From positions 1 to 41,139 of the forward strand of contig SHXO01000016.1 in assembly GCA_009693245.1 (NCBI GenBank): a DNA stretch of 41,139 nt. Direction: 5' to 3'. Position 1 is the stretch's first letter, and each line of letters opens with the position of its first letter. The notes under the pieces were generated by a model. That model had not been told where the DNA came from. It did no database searches and worked only from the letters and a program-made list of their open reading frames with translations. A program made the translations under genes and the position numbers. Of this stretch, positions 34,803-41,139 are shown piece after piece. This stretch comes from Betaproteobacteria bacterium (GTDB taxonomy: Bacteria; Pseudomonadota; Gammaproteobacteria; Burkholderiales; SHXO01).

Positions 34803-35069
34803 GTGGAGGGGGCGATGGTATTGCACAGCAAGCGCGATAAACTCTTTCCAGGCTGTGGTGCGCAGGTGGCGAAGTGGTGGGCGCAATGCAATCGCTGCGA
34901 CCTTGATCGCACTATCTCTCAGCCCAATGGCTGCGTGGTCTATCAAGGCTGCGATCCGCGCGGGCCCACGGCCTACTGCGAGGGTGATGGTACCCATTCG
35001 AAATGGCCGGAGCAGTCGCAAGCTATCGTAGATTTCTTTCAAGCCATTCCACGCAAGGCGGAGCCATGA
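34803..35069 (+). pseudogene. C-terminal remnant of a PHB-depolymerase/LpqC-like hydrolase
   Basis: The 88-residue reading (GTG at 34803, or ATG at 34815) includes HSKRDKLFPGCGAQVAKWWA, then CNRCD, VVYQGCDP and EGDGTHSKWPE. This pattern resembles the last third of LpqC/feruloyl-esterase-type alpha/beta hydrolases, where HGxxD and GGHxWPG carry the catalytic Asp and His. The nucleophile half is missing. It overlaps the copC ATG by four bases. It could instead be a short intact gene, so the call is tentative. Confidence 0.4.
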
Positions 35070-35440
35070 AATCGGTTGGGATGAGGTTTATTTATGTGAT
35101 GGTCTTTCTAGCCTGCCAAGTGCCACACGCTTGGGCGCACGCCAAACTGGTGAGATCGGATCCTAGTGCGCGCGCGATCCTGACGCGCGCTCCATCCGTG
35201 ATTCAGCTTTGGTTCAACGAAAAGCTGGAGCCCGCCTATTCGTCCGCGGAGCTGCGTGACGGCGCGGGGACGCTGGTGTCCACGGAGAAGGCGGCGATCG
35301 CGCCATCCAACGCCAAGCAACTCATGCTCAAGATTCCCTCCTTGGCCGGCGGCGAATATGTTGTTCAATACCGCGCGCTCTCCGTGGACGGACATATCGC
35401 CGAATCCAGTTTTCGCTTTTTCGTGCGTGCGCGCCCGTAG
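35066..35440 (+). CDS. copC: CopC-type periplasmic copper-binding protein
   Basis: The 124-residue protein has a signal peptide ending AWA, so the mature chain starts with H25 (HAKLVRSDP), the amino-terminal Cu(II) ligand of CopC. A second histidine, H110 in SVDGH, matches the other conserved ligand, within a beta-sandwich fold (WFNEKLEP, FRFFV). Methionine-rich Cu(I) motifs are absent, as in the Cu(II)-only subgroup. It stands 74 bases before the CopD-containing fusion gene; the pair is the usual CopC-CopD import module. A later ATG (35081) is possible. Confidence 0.9.
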   Translation: MKSVGMRFIYVMVFLACQVPHAWAHAKLVRSDPSARAILTRAPSVIQLWFNEKLEPAYSSAELRDGAGTLVSTEKAAIAPSNAKQLMLKIPSLAGGEYVVQYRALSVDGHIAESSFRFFVRARP

Positions 35441-35514
35441 CTCCTCGGTGTAACGGACCGCACCTCGCCCAAAAAACCGTCCTTCGAGCCGGCTTCGGTG
35501 CTGATCTCAGGTTG

Positions 35515-37419
35515 ATGGAAGTTCTCGCCACGCTATCGCGGTTTGCCCAAACGGTAAGCGGTTGCCTGCTCACCGGGTGGATGGTCTTTCGGCTGCTCGG
35601 CGCTCATCCACAAAGGCAGTCGCACCGGCGCGCTGCCGAAGCCGGCTTGGCCCTTTGCTTTATTTTCGCGGGAATCGCTTCTCTTGCATTCCAGACTGTG
35701 CTCGTGACAGGAAGCGCCGGCGCGCTCTTGGATTTCCCTGCTTGGCGGGGAGTAATGCAGCACACCGTCTTTGGATATGTGTGGCTGGGGCGCGAAAGCC
35801 TTATGCTGGCCCTAGGGCTGATGTGTTGGTACCGCCTGCCCACGGTATTCCTCGTAGCCCTCGCGGGAGCAGCCACGGCGTTGGGAGCGGCGAGCGGTCA
35901 TGCGGCAGCGCTGGAACCCGCGTGGCCCGCCCTCGTTGCACAAGGTGTTCACATCGCGGCGATCGGTGTCTGGTGGGGCGGCCTAATTCCCTTGGCGCTG
36001 GCGATGCGCGCGGGCAATGCCTCGGAATTTGCGCTCACGTTCCGCCGGTTCTCTCGCCTGGCCGCCACGGCCATGGTCCTGATTATCGGTACAGGTGTTT
36101 TCCTATCGCTGGCTCACGTCGCAACTTGGCCAGCGTTATTCGGTACCGCTTACGGGCAGCGGTTGCTATTCAAGCTGTTCTTGATCGCGGTGACACTGCT
36201 CCTGGCGGCGAGGCTCCGGTGGCATTGGTTGAGGCACTTGGAGCAGATCGCCACCGAGCGAATCGCTACCTGGGGAGCGTGGCTGGTGCTGGCCGAGTTC
36301 CTGGTCGCGCTTGCAGTAATTCTGATCGGAAGCATCCTATCCAGCACTCCCCCCGCCCGGCACGAGCAGATCTTATGGCCCTTCGGCTTTCGCTTTGCGC
36401 CGGAGGTCACGTGGGCGCAGCCTCAAGTCCCTCTGCAAGTAATTGCGGGGTCTGTACTGGTATTGACGTCCGTGGCCAAGTTTTTTTGGTCGTACCGGCA
36501 AGGCTGGCAGTCCTCGTTGGTGAGCGGTTTTTTGCTGCTGCTGGGCTTGCTGGTCGCACTGCCGCCGCTGGGGGTGCAGGCTTTCCCCGATACCTATCGT
36601 GGCAGCGCCGTGGCTTATCACAGCATCTCCATCGGCAACGGCGCGAAGCTCTTCCAGCAACACTGCGCCAATTGTCATGGCGAAGGCGGGCAGGGCAATG
36701 GACCGCTGGCGGCGGCCTTGCCAAGACCGCCTGCCGATTTGACGGCGCCCCACACCGCGGATCACACCGCGGGAGACATGTTTTGGTGGCTGACCCACGG
36801 CATTCCTGCCGGCAAGATGCCTGGCTTCGGAGAAATCCTGAGCGAGGACGAGCGCTGGGATCTGATTAATTTTCTTCGCGCCTTCTCCAGTGGCTTTCAA
36901 GCGCGCATCATCCGCCCCCGCATCGCTTCGATGCGACCGTGGCTAGGTGCCCCCGATTTCAACTATGTGCTGCAAAGCGGGGAGAACGGGGCGCTCAAGG
37001 AGTTCCGTGGAGATAAGCCCGTGGTGCTCGTGTTTTTCTCTTTGCCAGATTCCAGCCAGCGTTTGGCGCAGTGGCGTCATTCGAGAGTGGCAATCGAGGC
37101 GGCTGGGGCAAAATTACTCATGGTGCCCTTGGCTCCAGGTTCGCATGAGCAAGACCATTTGCTTCCCGTGATGAGTCAAGGGGCCGAGGAAGTGTCGGGT
37201 ACCTACCTTCTCTTGTCCCGAACATTGAATAACCCGAGGGAGCGGGCGGCGCTTCCTCACCATGTGGAAATGCTGGTGGATCGCTTCGGTTATCTGCGCG
37301 CGAGATGGTTCCCGCGCGAAGGCGATGACTGGGTAGATATGGAAAAGCTCGCCGGCCAGATTAGGGCGCTTAACGCTGAACCTGAGATACTCCCCCCTCC
37401 GGACGAACATTTGCACTGA
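35515..37419 (+). CDS. CopD-cytochrome c-thioredoxin-like fusion protein
   Basis: The 634-residue protein joins three parts. Residues 1 to about 345 form a multi-helix CopD membrane domain (GWMVFRLLG, GVWWGGLIPLAL, SLAHVATWPALFGTAYG). Then comes a periplasmic class I cytochrome c with CANCH at about 384-388 and M434 in GKMPGF. The last about 170 residues (LGAPDFNYVLQSGENG… VVLVFFSLPDSSQRL… LVDRFGYLRARW) look like a redoxin/SCO-type thioredoxin fold without CxxC. CopD is linked to copper uptake; the added heme and redoxin-like parts suggest coupled copper and electron handling, an inference. The ATG at 35515 has a weak ribosome site. Confidence 0.85.
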   Translation: MEVLATLSRFAQTVSGCLLTGWMVFRLLGAHPQRQSHRRAAEAGLALCFIFAGIASLAFQTVLVTGSAGALLDFPAWRGVMQHTVFGYVWLGRESLMLALGLMCWYRLPTVFLVALAGAATALGAASGHAAALEPAWPALVAQGVHIAAIGVWWGGLIPLALAMRAGNASEFALTFRRFSRLAATAMVLIIGTGVFLSLAHVATWPALFGTAYGQRLLFKLFLIAVTLLLAARLRWHWLRHLEQIATERIATWGAWLVLAEFLVALAVILIGSILSSTPPARHEQILWPFGFRFAPEVTWAQPQVPLQVIAGSVLVLTSVAKFFWSYRQGWQSSLVSGFLLLLGLLVALPPLGVQAFPDTYRGSAVAYHSISIGNGAKLFQQHCANCHGEGGQGNGPLAAALPRPPADLTAPHTADHTAGDMFWWLTHGIPAGKMPGFGEILSEDERWDLINFLRAFSSGFQARIIRPRIASMRPWLGAPDFNYVLQSGENGALKEFRGDKPVVLVFFSLPDSSQRLAQWRHSRVAIEAAGAKLLMVPLAPGSHEQDHLLPVMSQGAEEVSGTYLLLSRTLNNPRERAALPHHVEMLVDRFGYLRARWFPREGDDWVDMEKLAGQIRALNAEPEILPPPDEHLH

Positions 37420-37428
37420 CGCCGAGCC

Positions 37429-38409
37429 ATGAACGAGCCCGACCTTGACAACCCCTATAGCTCCGCGTTCTCTCAGGCCGCGCGCAACGCACTAACGGAG
37501 CACTACGAGACAGGCGCCAACCTGTACAAATTCTGGGGCAGCCCAGGGTCGGTTTTGTCCGCCCTATTGCTTGGCTGGGCCCAGTCGAAGCACCCAGGCC
37601 ATCTCAGTTACGCCTGGGACCTGGAATCGGCGCGCAGCTTGGATGAGGGCATTCGCGCCACCACCAAACAGGCGGTATTGCGTCTGGGTTTGGAAGGGAA
37701 CCCCGCACCGAGAATTTTCGAGGCGGGCTGCGGCATCGGTGGATGCACCCTGGAAGTGGCCGCCCTATTTCCACGCGGCCAAGTAACAGGGCTAGCCATC
37801 GTGATGGGCCAACTCGAAATCGCGCGAGAACGTGCACGTGCGCGCAACATTGGAAACGCGCGGTTCGTTTGCGGAAATTATTTGAGAACACCTTTTCCCG
37901 ACCGGTACTTCGACGCCATCTTCGCCATGGAGTGCATCGTCCACACGCCGGTGCAAGAACGCTCGCGCTTGCTACAGGAGTGGTGCCGTATCTTGAAGCC
38001 GGGCGGGCGAATGGTGATCTTCGATGGGTTTTCCATGCAACGTCCCGCCAATGAAGCACAGCGGAAAGCCATTCAAGACGTCATGGAAGGGTGGACCTTA
38101 CCCTATCCGCCCAGCCCCGGGGTTTTCAGGTCTCAGGCCGAGGCCAGCGCACTGCGCGTGGTGGAGCAGAGCAATACCACAGCGCATGTATACGAATCCG
38201 CGCGCCGCATCGCCGCCATCGGCACTTGGGTATTGCGGCCGTTGTCTTGGCTGGCCCGTGTGCCTTTGCTGGGAGGACTGGCACGGCCACTGGGATTCGA
38301 GTCCGCGCGCCATGCGGCACTGTTTGTGCGCGCTTGCCGCGCCCAGCAAAGAGTCTTCGAGCAAAATCTCGGCGCCTATTTCGTGCATGTATTCGAGCGC
38401 ATGACCTAG
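37429..38409 (+). CDS. Class I SAM-dependent methyltransferase
   Basis: The 326-residue protein has SAM motif I IFEAGCGIGGCTLEV at 96-110, then GNYLRTPFPDRYFDAIFAMEC and the post-III LQEWCRILKPGGRMVIFDG. The N-terminal HYETGANLYKFWG resembles the sterol/tocopherol C-methyltransferase group. The substrate is unknown. The gene starts nine bases after the CopD-fusion stop and is likely co-transcribed with it. Its stop overlaps that of a possible small gene on the other strand. Confidence 0.86.
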   Translation: MNEPDLDNPYSSAFSQAARNALTEHYETGANLYKFWGSPGSVLSALLLGWAQSKHPGHLSYAWDLESARSLDEGIRATTKQAVLRLGLEGNPAPRIFEAGCGIGGCTLEVAALFPRGQVTGLAIVMGQLEIARERARARNIGNARFVCGNYLRTPFPDRYFDAIFAMECIVHTPVQERSRLLQEWCRILKPGGRMVIFDGFSMQRPANEAQRKAIQDVMEGWTLPYPPSPGVFRSQAEASALRVVEQSNTTAHVYESARRIAAIGTWVLRPLSWLARVPLLGGLARPLGFESARHAALFVRACRAQQRVFEQNLGAYFVHVFERMT

Positions 38410-38492
38410 AAAAAGCGTTTGAACATGAAGGACGCGAAGGCAATCAAAAGCACGCAGTAGGTATTGCCGAAAGTAAGCTTGGGGAAAGACAT
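38406..38492 (-). CDS. Possible 28-residue membrane peptide
   Basis: A minus-strand ATG at 38492 opens 28 codons, MSFPKLTFG then a hydrophobic stretch (YCVLLIAFASFMF) ending KRFF. The composition is that of a single-helix membrane peptide with a positively charged end. Its stop overlaps the methyltransferase stop in convergent orientation. There is no strong ribosome site and no homology recognised. Confidence 0.22.
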   Translation of the reverse strand: MSFPKLTFGNTYCVLLIAFASFMFKRFF

Positions 38493-38608
38493 TCAGCGTA
38501 ACCCTGCCGCCGCGCGTTTGAGTTGCTTGGTGCTGCTGACCTGCATCGCAATGCGGAACATCTCCCTGGGAGCACGTAGGCGGCTACCCCTTCAAAAACT
38601 TTCCGGCT

Positions 38609-38833
38609 ATGCATATCGTTCTCAATTCCAAGTTTTTTCGAACCCTCAACGTCGGCGGCCTCGCCCTCAAGGCATTACGCTATGATGGCCCGCTTTCGGT
38701 CCACACGGAGTACGAATTCGACGAGTCCATCATCCGGCAGGTTGGCTACGCGGACACCGTGCCCGAGAACCTTGAGGAGTGGGCCAGCGCGGACGCGGCC
38801 TACCTGAAAAAGGTCTGGGGCGAAATCTATTGA
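38609..38833 (+). CDS. Small protein of unknown function
   Basis: The 74-residue reading (MHIVLNSKFFRTLNVGG… AAYLKKVWGEIY) is acidic in its second half and has no cysteines or membrane segment. It matches no family I recognise, and no clear ribosome site precedes the ATG. It stands between a methyltransferase and a GFA-family gene, with 37 bases before the next start. The codon use looks coding, so it is kept as probable. Confidence 0.45.
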   Translation: MHIVLNSKFFRTLNVGGLALKALRYDGPLSVHTEYEFDESIIRQVGYADTVPENLEEWASADAAYLKKVWGEIY

Positions 38834-38870
38834 ACTGTTCGTGGTTCATCACCTTATTTTGGAGTCACAG

Positions 38871-39326
38871 ATGAATGAAACCCATTCCGGCGGTTGCGCG
38901 TGCGGCGCGGTACGTTACCGTGTGCACGGGAAACCCACGGTGGCCACTGTGTGCCACTGCAAGTTTTGCCAGCGCAGACTGGCGAGTGCCTTCGCGGTGA
39001 TTGCATCCTTTGAAGAAAAATCGGTGGAGATGCTTCAAGGGAAACTCGCGGAAGTTGAACATCGTTCCGATGAAAGCGGGCGTTGGCTGCGAATGAGTTT
39101 CTGCCATGCATGCGGAACCACCATCTCTCACATCGCCGAACGGCGGCCGGGGATTCGAAGCATCGCGGCTGGAACCTTCGACGATCCTAGTTGGGTCGAG
39201 ATCGGCAGGCATATTTGGGTACAGTCGAAACTCCCCTGGGTTTCCATTCCCGCGGGAGTCGAGGTGTATCAAAAGGGAGTCACGGGAGCCCCTCCGCCAG
39301 GCTCTTCCGCTCCCGTGAAAAGGTAA
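38871..39326 (+). CDS. GFA-family zinc protein (CENP-V/GFA domain)
   Basis: The 151-residue protein has the GFA zinc pattern: SGGCACGAVRY (C9, C11), CHCKFCQR and FCHACGTTI. The family is named after glutathione-dependent formaldehyde-activating enzyme, but most members have no proven reaction. GGAG lies six bases before the ATG at 38871. The C-terminus ends in a short Pro/Ser-rich tail. It seems to stand alone. Confidence 0.88.
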   Translation: MNETHSGGCACGAVRYRVHGKPTVATVCHCKFCQRRLASAFAVIASFEEKSVEMLQGKLAEVEHRSDESGRWLRMSFCHACGTTISHIAERRPGIRSIAAGTFDDPSWVEIGRHIWVQSKLPWVSIPAGVEVYQKGVTGAPPPGSSAPVKR

Positions 39327-39342
39327 TGCGCCGCCGCGTTAC

Positions 39343-39402
39343 ATGAAGCGCGTGCTGTTTATTTGTAGCCAGAACTGGCTACTCAGTCCGGCTGCCGAGC
39401 AA
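39343..39402 (+). pseudogene. N-terminal remnant of a low-molecular-weight phosphatase-like gene
   Basis: The first about 20 codons (MKRVLFICSQNWLLSPAAEQ) match the start of a family of small protein-tyrosine-phosphatase-like proteins, whose P-loop-like CSQNxxRSPTAEQ is recognisable, though the conserved arginine is leucine. After AEQ the match ends at a GGGGTCAGATC sequence of the kind seen at REP or transposase-linked repeats. The rest of the gene is missing. Confidence 0.5.
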
Positions 39403-39583
39403 GGGACGTTTGGGGTCAGATCTTTACTTTCTAGTCGCTCAGACAATACTGAAACCCCTCAATGCCCTAGATCTGTCTTCCGAAAGAAGAGGCGCCGGGC
39501 AGGGAACGAGAAGTACAATCGTGCAGATGCCTGACGTAAGACATAAATACAAATGGCGGCTGGTTTACAAGAAGAGAGTATTC

Positions 39584-41139
39584 ATGAATTGCGCCAAGAT
39601 GATCCATGCAACGATTCTGGCATTAGGTGTTGCCGTGTTCATGGCAGCGCCTCAGATGCACGCTCAACAGAGCAATGACCCAGCGATACGAATCGGGGCC
39701 ACGGATCTTGGTGGCGTGGTCACTAGCACGAACGGGCCGGAAGCCGGTGTATGGGTGATCGCCGAGACCTCGGACCTGCCCACGAAGTTCGCGAAGATCG
39801 TGGTGACCGATGACCAAGGACGCTATGTGATGCCCGAGCTGCCAGAGGCAACCTACAGCGTATGGGTGCGCGGTTACGGGCTCGTGGATTCGCCCAAGGT
39901 GCAGACCTTCACCAGGAAAGATTGTCAACCTCAAGGCCGTGGTGGCGCCCAATGCAGCGGCCGCGGCTGAGTACTATCCGGCGATTTACTGGTACTCGAT
40001 GCTCACTGTTCCGAACAAGCGCGAGTTTCCGGGCACGGGGCCGGGCGGCAACGGTATGTCCGAGAAGCTCAAGAGCCAGGCCCAGTGTCTGGATGTGGTC
40101 AATACCAACGGTTGCTACACGTGTCACAAGTTGGGCAACAAGGCCACTCGCACCATTCCGAAGGAGTTGGGAGAATTCGGCTCCTCGGCGCAGGCGTGGG
40201 GGCGGCGCATCATGTCGGGCCTGGCCATGAACCAGATGATGGCCGCCATCGTGCGGCTCGACGCGGAGCGTCGCGCTGAAGCTCTTCGCCAACAGGACCG
40301 ACCGCATCGCCGCGGGCGCATTGCCTTTTTCGCATCCATCTCGGCCGCAAGGTGTGGAACGCAACATCGTCGTCACGCTGTGGGATTGGGCAGGACCGAA
40401 GGATTATCTGCACGACGAGATCTCCACCGACAAGCGCAATCCGAGAGTCAATGCGAATGGCTTGATCTATGGTGCGCCCGAAGAGAGCACCGATCTTTTC
40501 CCGGTGCTCGATCCTGTGAACCATGTGGCCACGCAGGTGAGAATGCCGGTGCGCGATCCTAACACGCGCTCCTCGAAGAGCAACCCGATGCAGCCTTCGC
40601 CGTACTTGGGCCCCGATCCCATCTGGGACAGCCAGACCAGCATGCACAACCCGATGTTCGACGAGAACGGGCGGGTGTGGTTCACCTAGCGCGTGCGCAC
40701 GGCGGAAAATCCGCCCGAGTGCCGTAAAGGTTAGGACCACCCTTCAGCGAAGCTCACGCCCATGGAAACGTCCAACCGGCATTTGTCGATGTACGACCCG
40801 AAGACAGGCAAGATCACGCTGATCGGCACCTGCTTTTCCACTCACCATATCGTGTTCGCCGAAGACGCCAACAACACCCTATGGACCAGCGCTGGAGGGC
40901 CGCAGAGTGGCGCGATCGGTTGGCTGAACCGAAAGGTGTTCGAGGAAACGGGCGACGAGATGAAAGCGCAAGGATGGACGGCGCTGGCGGAAGTCTTCGA
41001 GCCGCCGCTGCCTGGATTCGGCCCGCGCGGCATGGACATCGATCGCGGCGCGTGGTGTGGACGCCGCTGTCGAGTGGCCACATGGCGAGCTTCGACCGGC
41101 GTAAATGCAAGGGCCCGCTCAACGGCATCCACGCCACCG
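39584..41139 (+). pseudogene. Decayed c-type-heme / streptogramin-lyase-like gene (runs off window)
   Basis: The pieces together match one family of about 700-residue exported proteins with a carboxypeptidase-regulatory-like domain, a heme site and a beta-propeller. Piece 1 (39584 to about 39914): signal peptide and DLGGVVTSTNGPEAGVWVIAE. A one-base shift near 39914 leads to VNLKAVVAPN… with heme site CYTCH (about 40117-40131). A second shift near 40272 leads to LKLFANRTDRIAAGALPF… VWFT. TAG codons at 40687 and 40732 replace serines in one frame; an in-frame deletion of roughly 70 codons follows GWT near 40980; another shift occurs near 41050. The gene is clearly dead. Confidence 0.85.

Noticed and set aside
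35562-36869. Plus-strand 435-codon frame inside the CopD fusion gene
   Set aside because: It is a shifted-frame shadow, Arg/Gly/Ala-rich, without membrane segments; the CopD frame carries the real motifs.
1-41139. CRISPR arrays, tRNA or rRNA genes
   Set aside because: No regularly spaced direct repeats and no cloverleaf or rRNA-like sequence were recognised anywhere in the window.

Overview
The window looks like chromosomal DNA of a betaproteobacterium (Nitrosomonadales/Burkholderiales-like). It is GC-rich (roughly 60 %, by eye) and keeps several gene orders I associate with that class: glnE-ilvE-small zinc-ribbon protein-waaF, yhdP-nitrilase-tldD, and nth-DUF1841 with a solitary soluble RsxB. 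This placement rests on family recognition and synteny; there is no rRNA or tRNA in the window to confirm it.

Layout. 1-6.4 kb: an exported truncated globin, then a tight minus-strand run glnE, ilvE, zinc-ribbon protein, waaF, YheT-type hydrolase (nitrogen control, branched-chain amino acids, LPS core). 6.5-14 kb: a plus-strand run yhdP, nitrilase-like amidase, tldD, a divergent DAHP-synthase-family protein and a cyclic-nucleotide-binding protein, broken up by two inverted-repeat elements. 14.6-17.4 kb (minus): a metallo-beta-lactamase-fold protein that has lost its metal ligands, a cobalamin adenosyltransferase, an ECF sigma factor and its anti-sigma. Divergent from it at 17.4-19.0 kb: a SoxYZ-like carrier and two small c-type cytochromes. 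19.0-20.1 kb (minus): nth and DUF1841.

20.1-26.4 kb is accessory in character: an FAD-dependent protein, a PEP-CTERM-tagged protein, an SDR enzyme, a PucR-type regulator, a broken YCII-like gene and an exported orphan. It sits between nth and rsxB, which are often neighbours elsewhere. 26.5-30.6 kb: RsxB and a 1176-residue fused flavoprotein resembling NfnB and NfnA in one chain, probably one redox module. 30.7-32.0 kb: a truncated insertion sequence joined to a truncated ATPase gene. 32.1-34.7 kb (minus): a Gfo/Idh/MocA oxidoreductase, a ketopantoate-reductase-family protein and a cupin. 34.8-38.4 kb: a hydrolase remnant, CopC, a CopD-cytochrome c-thioredoxin-like fusion and a methyltransferase. 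38.6-41.1 kb: small genes, a phosphatase remnant and, at the right edge, a badly decayed c-type-heme/lyase-like gene with several frameshifts and two in-frame TAG codons.

The best candidates for under-described biology are (i) the pseudo-MBL/SoxYZ-like/cytochrome cluster, (ii) the fused Nfn-like flavoprotein with RsxB, and (iii) the CopD-cytochrome-thioredoxin-like fusion. The window also has many remnants: at least five broken genes and several inverted repeats overlapping start or stop codons. No tRNA, rRNA or CRISPR array was seen.
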